From: a virus
IMG/VR virus record: IMGVR_UViG_3300010379_000064
Coordinates: 1-22,805 of that record
DNA length: 22,805 nt
Strand: one strand, 5' to 3'
This document shows, piece after piece, positions 7,038 to 13,640 of the stretch. Both the position numbers and the translations under genes were made by a program. Below the pieces are notes generated by a model. It was given only the letters and a program-made list of their open reading frames with translations. It made no database searches and was not told where the DNA came from. Positions within the stretch are counted from its first letter, which is position 1. Every line of letters begins with the position of its first letter.

Positions 7038-7498
7038 TGGGAGAGACCGCACCGGGCCTGACTCACGTCGAGCTGACGGGCACCGTGTTCCCCAACCTGG
7101 CGCTGAAGGTCGGCGGCCACCTGCTCCCGTTCGCCCGGCTGGAGTTCGACAGCGGCAACGGGGAGACGGCACCTGAGCTGACAATCACACTGCCCGTCTA
7201 TGAGGGCAGCGTCTGGACGCTCGAAGCCCGGTGCAGCCTGGAGGAAACCACCCGCGACGCATTGGTGGCGATGGGATGGACGCCGCCGGCGGATTGCAGG
7301 GAGCCGGCACCGCGTTACGACACGGCCGCCACGGGCCTGCCTGAACCGGCGATCGGCGCCATCGTTCAGGCCAGCAGCCCGGACGGCCTGGTCTACTACC
7401 GGGTAGCCAGCCGAACGCAGACCGGCATCGGCGAGTACTCCTGCGATCTGGAGCCGCTGGACGCTGCGGCGGTCCAGGCGATCGTGAGCCCGGCATGA
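7037..7498 (+). CDS. Protein of unknown function, beta-rich N-terminus
   Basis: This 153-residue protein begins at a TGATG overlap (MGETAPGLTHVELTG). Early strands (HVELTGTVFPNLALKV, ELTITLPVYEGSVWTLEARC) precede a helix (TTRDALVAMGWTPPADC). A second half contains GAIVQASSPDGLVYYRVASRTQTG. Only two Cys are present, so it is not a zinc ribbon. Hydrophobic and charged residues alternate as in a folded cytoplasmic protein. No domain is recognised. Confidence 0.7.
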   Translation: MGETAPGLTHVELTGTVFPNLALKVGGHLLPFARLEFDSGNGETAPELTITLPVYEGSVWTLEARCSLEETTRDALVAMGWTPPADCREPAPRYDTAATGLPEPAIGAIVQASSPDGLVYYRVASRTQTGIGEYSCDLEPLDAAAVQAIVSPA

Positions 7499-7836
7499 GC
7501 GAGCCGCAACCGCACGTCTGCTACTTCCAGATGACCGAGGGCGGCATGGCCTGCGCCTGCGGGGAGACAATCGAGGCCGAGCCAGTTCACATGGCAACTA
7601 TGCTGCGAGTCGTTGAGCTGGCGATGAGGCTGGAGGGCATTGGGCCGATAGCCCGCGAGCATGTGCTTAACAGGCTGCTCTACGGCGACCCGCGCGGCGC
7701 TGGCCCGAAGGCGATTCCCATCACGGGGTTCACGATCACCGAACGTCCTTTGACCGGAGTCCAGAGGCAGGCGATAGCCCGGCTCGACCAACTTCGGGCG
7801 GCTTCGGTACGAGCCCACTTCGGATTGCCGGTATGA
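7495..7836 (+). CDS. Small protein with a CACG metal-site-like motif
   Basis: This 113-residue product starts at an ATGA overlap. The N-terminal part has H7, C9, C20-A-C22 and H32, enough ligands for one metal site. The rest is helical (MLRVVELAMRLEGIGPIAREHVLNRLL and TGVQRQAIARLDQLRAASVRAHFG). The same C-A-C-G motif recurs in the gene at 8317, so the two may be diverged relatives. Codon use is slightly more relaxed than in the structural genes. Function unknown. Confidence 0.7.
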   Translation: MSEPQPHVCYFQMTEGGMACACGETIEAEPVHMATMLRVVELAMRLEGIGPIAREHVLNRLLYGDPRGAGPKAIPITGFTITERPLTGVQRQAIARLDQLRAASVRAHFGLPV

Positions 7837-7970
7837 GCGATCCGCAGCCGCCGCCCGAGCAGCCCTACCAGCTACCGGGGACTACCGCCGCCTGGGAGCC
7901 GTCGACACTGCCGAACCAGCCGCTCACCGCTGCCGCCGCGAGCCCGTTCCTGCCGAAGCTGATCGGCTGA
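7833..7970 (+). CDS. 45-residue Pro-rich mini-protein
   Basis: It starts at an ATGA overlap with the preceding gene (MSDPQPPPEQPYQLPG) and ends at TGA 7968-7970. It is Pro/Ala-rich and probably disordered, with a hydrophobic end (SPFLPKLIG). Support comes from the coupled start and the exact fit between neighbours. Confidence 0.55.
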   Translation: MSDPQPPPEQPYQLPGTTAAWEPSTLPNQPLTAAAASPFLPKLIG

Positions 7971-7987
7971 CCTGTAGGATGCCGGGC

Positions 7988-8320
7988 ATGAAGCACGGAC
8001 CCCCGCCAAGCGTGCCAGGACTCTCGCCACCGCCCGTTCAGGAGCGCGAGCCGGGCACATGGCGGTTCACGCTCGCCGACGGCCGCGAGCGCATCCTGCA
8101 CGATGTCTACCCGTCCACCGACTCGGACCTGCCGGGCTGCGTGGTCATGCGGAACCGGAGCGTGTCGCCGACCGTCGTCGCGGTGCTGCCGGCAGGCAGC
8201 TACCTGTACCTGGAACGGGTCGCCGGCGATGACAGGGGCGAGCACGTCCCGCCGAAGCCCTTCGAGCCCACGTCCCAGGTGCTGGAGAACGCGGGCATGC
8301 CGATCGGGCCGCCAGCGTGA
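7988..8320 (+). CDS. Small protein of unknown function
   Basis: The 110-residue product starts at ATG 7988 (MKHGPPPSVPGLSPPP), with AGG nine bases upstream. An in-frame ATG at 7979 has no spaced ribosome site. A disordered Pro-rich lead is followed by a beta domain (GTWRFTLADGRERILHDVYPS, PGCVVMRNRSVSPTVVAVLPAGSYLYLERV). Its stop overlaps the next GTG (GTGA). No family is recognised. Confidence 0.65.
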   Translation: MKHGPPPSVPGLSPPPVQEREPGTWRFTLADGRERILHDVYPSTDSDLPGCVVMRNRSVSPTVVAVLPAGSYLYLERVAGDDRGEHVPPKPFEPTSQVLENAGMPIGPPA

Positions 8321-8601
8321 TCCGCCACTGCGACGGCACCGATCCGAACCTCCTCGGCGAAGACCGCGCGCCCTGCGCCTGCGGTCTGACGTTCGACGAC
8401 GTGGACCACGTCGTGATCTGGCCGCACCAGCGGATACCGAGCCGCGAGGAACGGGCCGCGCTGCTGGCGGCGTACTCCGGTGATCGCGGCAGGCACTACG
8501 AGACCGACCAGATGCACGCGCCGACCGGCTCGGTGATCGGTCGGCTGGCCACGCCCGAAGGTCTACCGGGTGCGCCGTCTCCGTCCGCCTACTGGCCGTG
8601 A
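8317..8601 (+). CDS. Small protein with Cys motif (CACG type)
   Basis: A 94-residue product starts at GTG 8317 in a GTGA overlap. C5, C20-A-C22 and nearby His residues (H31, H37) could bind a metal. The helix REERAALLAAYSGD and a tail with GSVIGRLATPEG follow. The C-A-C-G motif matches that of the gene at 7495. Function unknown. Confidence 0.65.
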   Translation: MIRHCDGTDPNLLGEDRAPCACGLTFDDVDHVVIWPHQRIPSREERAALLAAYSGDRGRHYETDQMHAPTGSVIGRLATPEGLPGAPSPSAYWP

Positions 8602-8752
8602 CACGCTCGCCCACCCTCGCCTGCCGGTCCTGGTGCCCGCTGACACCCAGGTACGGCCCCGGCCGGACAGCGGTGTGCTGACCCGGAACCGGAACGGCCC
8701 TACCCGGATCGACTCGCTGATCCTGAGTGCCACGATCATCACTCTCCTATGA
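8570..8752 (+). CDS. Possible 60-residue protein at the end of the small-gene run
   Basis: A GTG at 8570, with GAAGG eight bases upstream, opens 60 codons to a TGA at 8750-8752. It overlaps the preceding gene by 32 bases, longer than the 4-base overlaps elsewhere. The C-terminal half looks protein-like (VLTRNRNGPTRIDSLILSATIITLL), the N-terminal half less so. A later start is possible. It ends 21 bases before the convergent minus-strand gene. Confidence 0.45.
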   Translation: MRRLRPPTGRDTLAHPRLPVLVPADTQVRPRPDSGVLTRNRNGPTRIDSLILSATIITLL

Positions 8753-8771
8753 AGCCGGCTCCCGCCGGGCT
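8753..8771. terminator. Possible bidirectional hairpin between convergent genes
   Basis: AGCCGG at 8753-8758 can pair with CCGGGCT at 8765-8771 with one bulged G, around the loop CTCCCG. It fills the gap between the convergent ends at 8752 and 8774. There is no T tract, so termination is only suggested. Confidence 0.3.
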
Positions 8772-8773
8772 GG

Positions 8774-8962
8774 TCACGGCGACGCCTCCCGCTGCCGCCT
8801 GCGCAGTTCTCTCTGGGCCACGATCCGCGCGCACCGCTGCGAGCAGTAGACGGCATCGGCGCGGCGGAACCGGAACTCCCTGCCGCAGTCCGGCCGGACG
8901 CATGCCTTCGCCGGGGGCATGCGCTGCCCGCAGTGAGGGCAAAACTCCGTAGTGCGCTCCAC
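8774..8962 (-). CDS. Zinc-ribbon protein on the minus strand
   Basis: This 62-residue minus-strand product has three Cys pairs: C8-x2-C11 (CPHCG), C21-x4-C26 (CVRPDCGREF) and C40-x3-C44 (YCSQRC). The segment CVRPDCGREFRFRRADAVYCSQRC closely resembles a treble-clef or zinc-ribbon motif widespread in actinobacterial small proteins, often beside nucleic-acid-binding domains. The C-terminus is a basic helix (ARIVAQRELRRRQREASP). The start is GTG 8962. The plus-strand frames here are low-complexity and lack these motifs. Its gene is convergent with 8570-8752 and divergent from the 2H-MuF gene at 9028. A DNA/RNA-binding regulator is plausible but not shown. Confidence 0.75.
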   Translation of the reverse strand: MERTTEFCPHCGQRMPPAKACVRPDCGREFRFRRADAVYCSQRCARIVAQRELRRRQREASP

Positions 8963-9027
8963 GACCAGAGCGTATCACGGCTATACGGTACCGGCGACCT
9001 GAAATACTACGCGGCGGGAGGCCGGGC
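8963..9027. promoter_or_regulatory. Divergent intergenic region with dyad and -10-like hexamers
   Basis: This 65-base gap separates the minus-strand zinc-ribbon start from the 2H-MuF start and is visibly less GC-rich than its surroundings. It contains CGTAT…ATACG (8971-8987), a short inverted repeat, and TATACG/TATAGC/GATACG hexamers that could serve as -10 boxes on either strand. GGGAGG at 9016-9021 is the ribosome site for the gene at 9028. No convincing -35 pair was found. Confidence 0.35.
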
Positions 9028-10539
9028 GTGGCGCAGCCGGACTACTCAGACGGCAGCATGCTCGCCCTCTACCCGCCGGCGGAACTGGCCGCCAGGCTCG
9101 CCGTCGATGATGGCCTCGAGCCAGCGGACATCCACCTGACCGTCTGCTACACGGGCAGCGCGGCGGACGTGGACGCCGGCGCGCTGAACGAGGTGGCGGG
9201 CAAGCTCGCGGCGAGCACGGGGCCGCTCACCGGGACGATCTCAGGGCACGCCCGCTTCACCGGCGGCGACTCCGATGTGATCGTCGCCCTGGCTGACTCG
9301 GCCGCGCTCGAAACGCTGCGCGCCGCGGCGCTGGACAAGCTCGCCGAAGCCGGGATCGACTTCCCCCGTGACCACGGGTACTGCCCGCATCTCACTTTGC
9401 GGTATATCGGCGCGGATGATGACGACCCGGTAGGGCGCCTGCCGGCTGAGGATGTCAGCTTCGCCGAGCTTCGCGCGGTCCACGGCGAGGACGTAACCAG
9501 CTACCCGTTCGCCGGTGACATCACCCAGGCGGCCGCCGAGGCGTACGCGGCCGGCTGGGCGCTCAGCGGAGGCCCGTGGACGGATCGTGTCGCCGCCGGC
9601 GCGGTCGCAGCAGCCGAGACAGCCCGCGAGCACGCCGGCGACCCGCACGTCCTGGAGACGACCCTGATTATCGGATCGCTCGAAGGCACCATGGCGCGGT
9701 TCTTCCAGCGGCGGCAGGATCTCACCGAGGCGCACACCGCGACCGTGCTCAGGGCGTGGGAGACGGTCGCCCCGCACGAGCACGCCGGCCCGGTCATCGA
9801 CCGGCTCCGCGCCGAGGTCGGCCCGTTCGGCCCGCTGAACCCGGAGCAGCGGGCCTACCTCCGGATGCTGACCGGCACAGCGGCAGGATCGCTCCTGGCC
9901 GGCGTCTACGCCCACGACAGGCACAGCGACCTGCAAGCCGCCGTGGAAGACGCGCTCCGGTCGGCGATGGCCGAGGGCAAAGCCGGCGTGCTCGCGCTGA
10001 ACGCCGAGAAGCACGGCCACACGGTCACCGAGTCAGACAGCAGGACGTACTCGTGGGACGCCGCCTACCAGGCCATCTACGACCGACTGGCCAACCTCCC
10101 CAGCCTGCCGCTCCTGGCGCAGCAGTGGATCCAGCGGATGCTCGCCGGATGCGCCGCCGACGTCGGCCGGCTCCTCGCCCGGCTCTTCGAGGAAGGCGCG
10201 TCGCGCGCCGAGATGGCCACGGCGGTCACGACCGCGATCGAGGCTGACGGGGAGACCTCGGCGGCCGTCCGCGCGGTGACCGCGTTCACGCAGCAGGCGA
10301 TGGCACAGGCCATGTCCCAGGCATCACTGGACCTGTACGCATCAGAGGGCCTGCCCGAATGCAGTTTCATCACAGCCGGCGACGACAGGGTCTGCCCGAT
10401 CTGTGACGACTACGAGGAAAACAACCCGTACTCGCTTTCTGACTGCCCCGTCCCGGCGATCCATCCAGGCTGCCGGTGCGTGGTCGTGCCGGCCGATGAC
10501 GTGGCCCCGTTCAAGGCGCTAGCCGCCTTCCTCGCCTAG
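9028..10539 (+). CDS. Minor head (MuF-type) protein fused to an N-terminal 2H phosphoesterase domain
   Basis: The 503-residue product has two parts. Residues ~1-165 carry the paired H-x-T-x motifs of the 2H phosphoesterase (LigT/2'-5' RNA ligase-like) superfamily: H36-L-T38-V and H121-L-T123-L, 85 residues apart as in that fold. Enzymes of this class cleave or join 2'-5' and cyclic phosphodiesters. Residues ~380-495 match phage head morphogenesis proteins (SPP1 gp7 / Mu gpF): a helical lead, then C456-x2-C459, NPYS, and the signature H479-P-G-C482-R-C484. MuF proteins are packaged in the capsid in few copies and can be ejected with the DNA. The middle is helical (transition region). GTG 9028 has GGGAGG six bases upstream. 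The stop is a TAG followed at once by the next gene's GGGAGG. Both catalytic motifs look intact. Confidence 0.88.
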   Translation: MAQPDYSDGSMLALYPPAELAARLAVDDGLEPADIHLTVCYTGSAADVDAGALNEVAGKLAASTGPLTGTISGHARFTGGDSDVIVALADSAALETLRAAALDKLAEAGIDFPRDHGYCPHLTLRYIGADDDDPVGRLPAEDVSFAELRAVHGEDVTSYPFAGDITQAAAEAYAAGWALSGGPWTDRVAAGAVAAAETAREHAGDPHVLETTLIIGSLEGTMARFFQRRQDLTEAHTATVLRAWETVAPHEHAGPVIDRLRAEVGPFGPLNPEQRAYLRMLTGTAAGSLLAGVYAHDRHSDLQAAVEDALRSAMAEGKAGVLALNAEKHGHTVTESDSRTYSWDAAYQAIYDRLANLPSLPLLAQQWIQRMLAGCAADVGRLLARLFEEGASRAEMATAVTTAIEADGETSAAVRAVTAFTQQAMAQAMSQASLDLYASEGLPECSFITAGDDRVCPICDDYEENNPYSLSDCPVPAIHPGCRCVVVPADDVAPFKALAAFLA

Positions 10540-10549
10540 GGAGGCAGCG

Positions 10550-10975
10550 ATGCCCGACCGCCACGGGCCGCCAGTCCGCCGCATCTGGTCCTCCGCCTCC
10601 GGGCTCGGCACCACCATCGCGGGCGCGGGGAACTCCGGGAACTGGCAGCCGGCGGCCGTCCCGCCGTGGGACCCCGACTTCGAGACGCCCGTCGACCTGC
10701 GGAATGTCACCGACCTGGCGCTGATGGTGTCCATCGCCGCGATCGTCTCCAGCCCGTCGCTGACGGTGAACCTGGACCTGTACGACGACCTGGGGAACCT
10801 GTACGCCGCGTTCCTGACCACGGGCGCGCTTGTCGCCGCCGGGGCGACGGTGAAGTCCTGCGGCCTGCACGGGCCGACCACCTCCTACATAGTGCTGCCC
10901 GGCTGGGGCCGCGTGTCGTGGACCTGCACGGGCGGGTCGGTGACCGGCACCGAGATCTCGCTGATGGCCCGCTGA
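10550..10975 (+). CDS. Small beta-rich virion protein (decoration-like)
   Basis: This 141-residue protein has a strong ribosome site (GGGAGG before ATG 10550). After a Trp-rich start (IWSSASGLGTTIAGAGNSGNW) come regular strands: TDLALMVSIAAIVSS, SLTVNLDLYDDLGNLYAAFLTTG, GRVSWTCTGGSV and GTEISLMAR. This is a compact beta sandwich of the size of capsid decoration proteins. It lies between the MuF gene and the protease/scaffold gene, where accessory head proteins are found. The role is inferred. Confidence 0.7.
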   Translation: MPDRHGPPVRRIWSSASGLGTTIAGAGNSGNWQPAAVPPWDPDFETPVDLRNVTDLALMVSIAAIVSSPSLTVNLDLYDDLGNLYAAFLTTGALVAAGATVKSCGLHGPTTSYIVLPGWGRVSWTCTGGSVTGTEISLMAR

Positions 10976-11045
10976 CGACCTCCCAGGCCGCATGACGGCC
11001 GCCCTGATCACGCAACCACCCGAGCCCGGAAGGGGCGATTCCGCC

Positions 11046-11372
11046 ATGAGCAAGAACGCCAACTGGACCGAGTACGACGACCTCGGCTGGCCGATCCGCG
11101 CCAGCCTCGCCGCCGCCATCGCCGCATCGGCCGGCACCACCACGGTCAAGAACGCCGCAGGCCGGTGCATCAAGATCGTCGTCACCGCAGCGGGCACCAG
11201 CACCGACAACGCGACGATCTACGACGGCCCTGCCGCGTCGGGCATCATCCTGGCGATCGTCCCCGGAGGCGGCACCATCGGCAACGTGATCGCCATCGAC
11301 CTGCCGTTCGCCACGAACCTGACCGTCGTCAACGTCACCTCCGGGCCGGCTTTCACGATCGGCTACTGCTGA
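11046..11372 (+). CDS. Small beta-rich virion protein (decoration-like)
   Basis: ATG 11046 (MSKNANWTEYDDLGWP) with GGAAGGGG ten bases upstream is preferred over an ATG at 10992, which would add 18 residues of poor composition. The 108-residue product has a short helix (SLAAAIAASAG) and then strands (CIKIVVTAAGTSTDNATIYDGP, GIILAIVPGGGTIGNVIAIDLPF, NLTVVNVTSGPAFTIGYC). It resembles small phage capsid-surface proteins with an Ala/Thr/Ile-rich sandwich, but no family is recognised. Confidence 0.65.
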   Translation: MSKNANWTEYDDLGWPIRASLAAAIAASAGTTTVKNAAGRCIKIVVTAAGTSTDNATIYDGPAASGIILAIVPGGGTIGNVIAIDLPFATNLTVVNVTSGPAFTIGYC

Positions 11373-11375
11373 GCG

Positions 11376-11615
11376 TTGGCCCTTCCCAGGGCCGCGCGGG
11401 AGCGGGCGGCCGAGCACCAGGCGGCAGCCGGGGCGGACGCGTTCGCTGCCATGCTCATCGCAGCGCTCGACCGCCCCGACGTCCGTAAGGCCGTCGTCTC
11501 GGCACTGGCCGGTCACGAGTCCCGCAGGCCGCACCGCAACCCGCCCGCATCGGCCGCAGCCGCCCGCGACCTCAAGGCACGCCTGGTGACCGGCGGAAGG
11601 GGGAGCCGTGGCTAA
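11376..11615 (+). CDS. Small helical basic protein, TTG start
   Basis: A TTG three bases after the previous TGA opens 79 codons in the same frame as the preceding gene, so one codon separates stop from start. The product is mainly helix (RERAAEHQAAAGADAFAAMLIAALDRPDVRKAVVSALAGHE) with a basic tail. No Shine-Dalgarno is visible, so coupling by re-initiation is assumed. The end overlaps the protease start by 8 bases. Function unknown; a small helical scaffold-like role is conceivable. Confidence 0.5.
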   Translation: MALPRAARERAAEHQAAAGADAFAAMLIAALDRPDVRKAVVSALAGHESRRPHRNPPASAAAARDLKARLVTGGRGSRG

Positions 11616-13152
11616 GGCCATCGCGACCATCGGCGGAGTCGGGCTCGCGCCGGGGATCTCGAAAAACCGGCGGCTCTACACCCCGGAGCACATCGTCGGA
11701 GCGGTCGCCCGGGCGCAGAAGCGCCTCAAGGACGGCACCGAGCCGATGGTCATGCTCACCCACCACGCGGCAGGCGATGACAGCCGCGAGATCAGCGGCT
11801 CCCTGACTGCGGTGAGCCTGGACGAGAACGGGCGGCTCCGCTTCGCCTCGGACCTCCCTGACACCCCGGCCGGATGGGACATCGCGAACCTGGCCAGCAC
11901 CGCCGACGGGCAGCCGCCGTTCCTGCGGAACGTGTCGATCCGCGGCTACTGGACGGGCACCGTCCGCACGGTCAAGGGACCCGATGGCCAGCCCGTGGAA
12001 ACTGCGGACGGGCTCATCATCGACGGGCTGGACTTCACCCGGTCACCGGGCGTAGCCGACGCTCAGATCGACACGTTCGCCTGGACCGCAGACGGCACCC
12101 GCACCGAGACCGATGAGCGGGTGCCCATCACCGAGAGCGTCCAGGAGGCGCGCGTGACCGCGATCACCGAAGAGACAGCGACGGAGGCGGCACCGCAGAT
12201 GACGGCTGAGGCGCGGGAAGCGCTGAGGGAGACACTGCGCGCTCTGCCGCCCGAGCCGCCGGTCATCCTCCGCAATGGCCTGTGCGAGGCGTCCAGTGCC
12301 GCGCTGCCGCTGTCGAAGCGGGGCAGCGGCCTGACCGGCGGGAGCAAGGTCTACGCCGATCCGGGCTATCAGGCCGATGGCAAGCAGAGGTATGACCTGA
12401 CCACCAAGGCCCTGGCCAAGGCCGCCTGGTCATATGTGAACCAGAAGGACAACGCGGCCAAGTACACCGCGGCGCAGCTCAAGCGCGTCAAGGGCCGGAT
12501 CATGAAGGCGCTGAAGGCCTTCGGCGTCAAGGTCGCCGCTGAGGGCTGGGTCATCGAGCCCGCGCGTCAGGTCACCGAGTCCGAGCTGCGGGAGTGGTAC
12601 GGCAACTACGGCTCGCCGCAGACCTCCGGCTCCTGGTCGCTGAACGCGTCCAACGGCCCGATCAACCTGTGCCTGTCGTGCTACGGCATGGACCCGGCCG
12701 ACCTTGACCTGATCCTCCGCGCCGCCGCTGACGCTGCGTGCAAGGCCCTGGCCGCGCTGGACCCGGACATGGACGGCGACATCGACGTGGACGGCGCCGG
12801 CTCCGAGGACACCGACCACGACGGCGGCGCAGGCGAGACCGCGCCGGCAGACGGCCCGGCCAGCGTGGCCGAGGCAACCGATACCACGGCACCGGAACCG
12901 GCCGCCGGCGAAACCACGGAAAGGACGGAATCCGCGATGCCGGAGACCACCGCCCCCGCGGCCGAGACCACCGCCCCGGCCGCTCCCGCCTACACCCAGG
13001 CGCAGCTCGACGCGATCATCGAGGCTGCCGCAAACCGGGCACTGGCGGCGTTCGCCGCAGCGCACCCGGCACCTGCGGCCGGGACCGCGGCCGCTGCACC
13101 GGCGGCTGAGGCTGCCCCGGCCGCGCCAGCGGCTCCCGCAGCCGTGACTTAG
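11608..13152 (+). CDS. Capsid maturation protease with a DUF6582-like region and scaffold-like tail
   Basis: GTG 11608 follows GGAAGGGGGAG. The N-terminal ~155 residues resemble phage prohead protease domains: GVGLAPGISKNRRLYTPEHI, a His pair at 52-53 (MLTHH) and S110 in LRNVSIRGYW, the spacing expected for a His/Ser prohead protease. I did not identify a third catalytic residue. Residues ~249-306 (KQRYDLTTKALAKAAWSYVNQ…KYTAAQLKRVKGRIMKALKAFG) match a domain often found in actinophage protease/scaffold proteins. A D-x-D-x-D-G stretch lies near 388-399, followed by a long Ala/Pro/Glu linker. The frame stops at TAG 13150-13152 but continues open to 13503. It sits just before the capsid gene, as proteases do. 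Confidence 0.8.
   Translation: MAKAIATIGGVGLAPGISKNRRLYTPEHIVGAVARAQKRLKDGTEPMVMLTHHAAGDDSREISGSLTAVSLDENGRLRFASDLPDTPAGWDIANLASTADGQPPFLRNVSIRGYWTGTVRTVKGPDGQPVETADGLIIDGLDFTRSPGVADAQIDTFAWTADGTRTETDERVPITESVQEARVTAITEETATEAAPQMTAEAREALRETLRALPPEPPVILRNGLCEASSAALPLSKRGSGLTGGSKVYADPGYQADGKQRYDLTTKALAKAAWSYVNQKDNAAKYTAAQLKRVKGRIMKALKAFGVKVAAEGWVIEPARQVTESELREWYGNYGSPQTSGSWSLNASNGPINLCLSCYGMDPADLDLILRAAADAACKALAALDPDMDGDIDVDGAGSEDTDHDGGAGETAPADGPASVAEATDTTAPEPAAGETTERTESAMPETTAPAAETTAPAAPAYTQAQLDAIIEAAANRALAAFAAAHPAPAAGTAAAAPAAEAAPAAPAAPAAVT
13150..13152 (+). other. In-frame TAG between protease and scaffold-like segment
   Basis: Codons run …GCC GTG ACT TAG ACC GAA GCC GAG AAG…, and the frame stays open for another 350 bases with coding-like composition. 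TAG is used as an ordinary terminator elsewhere in the window (10537-10539, 15479-15481), so whole-genome recoding is unlikely. See findings. Confidence 0.8.
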
Positions 13153-13176
13153 ACCGAAGCCGAGAAGGTGCAGCGG

Positions 13177-13503
13177 ATGGTCGACGCCGCGATCGCCGCG
13201 AAGTTCCCGCAGGAGACCGACGAGCAGCGGATTACCCGCCTCGTGCAGGAAGGCGTCGATGCGGCCACCGCGCGGATGGTCCAGTCCGGGCAGCTCGCAC
13301 CCGGCCGCAAGGGCATCGTCATGACCGCCGAGCAGGCCGCCGCGGCGAACAGCGGAGCGGACGTCATCAGCGAGAAGACGAAGATGCCCGCGTCGTGGGG
13401 CGACAAGCCGCTGCACGAGATGTCGCACGAGGACCTGATCGCCCGCACCGCCCCGGTCCTGGCCAACCACGTGTTCGGCGAGCGGGCCGCCAAGATCGCC
13501 TGA
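13177..13503 (+). CDS. Scaffold-like C-terminal segment, separate gene or readthrough extension
   Basis: ATG 13177 has GAGAAGG eight bases upstream and encodes 108 residues: helices (VDAAIAAKFPQETDEQRITRLVQEGVDAATARMVQSG), a loop, then HEMSHEDLIARTAPVLANHVFGERAAKIA. It is in the same frame as the protease gene, and residues before the ATG (TEAEKVQR) read as coding too. Scaffolds in many phages are made from an internal start in the protease gene; here a stop codon separates the two. It could be a free scaffold, the readthrough tail of the protease, or half of a broken gene. Confidence 0.65.
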   Translation: MVDAAIAAKFPQETDEQRITRLVQEGVDAATARMVQSGQLAPGRKGIVMTAEQAAAANSGADVISEKTKMPASWGDKPLHEMSHEDLIARTAPVLANHVFGERAAKIA

Positions 13504-13509
13504 CCATTC

Positions 13510-13569
13510 CCGCCCGGCGCCGTTCTCGCGAGGCGCGGCGCCGGGCGGCAGCCCTTCCCGCCTCGCGAG
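13510..13569 (+). ncRNA. Two interleaved hairpins (possible pseudoknot) upstream of the capsid gene
   Basis: A 13-bp stem pairs 13510-13522 with 13536-13548. Its loop contains CTCGCGAGGCG (13525-13535), which is the exact complement of CGCCTCGCGAG at 13559-13569. The two pairings interleave, so the RNA could fold as an H-type pseudoknot or switch between two hairpins. No T tract follows. Being noncoding, the pairing is not explained by codon constraint. Confidence 0.5.
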
Positions 13570-13590
13570 CCTGACCGCTCTACCTGACCG

Positions 13591-13605
13591 CCAGCGCCGC
13601 GCTGG
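13591..13605. promoter_or_regulatory. Perfect 15-bp palindrome (operator-like)
   Basis: CCAGCGC-C-GCGCTGG is a perfect inverted repeat with one central base. It lies in the leader before the capsid gene, next to a direct repeat CCTGACCGC at 13570-13578 and 13583-13591. It could be a protein binding site or a small RNA hairpin. Confidence 0.35.
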
Positions 13606-13640
13606 TGCCGCATGGCCGCAATGGTCGCCAATCCAACCGT

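Noticed and set aside
10537-13152. Genome-wide recoding of TAG to an amino acid
   Set aside because: TAG at 10537-10539 is followed at once by GGGAGG and a start codon, and TAG also ends the gene at 15481, so TAG acts as a normal stop.
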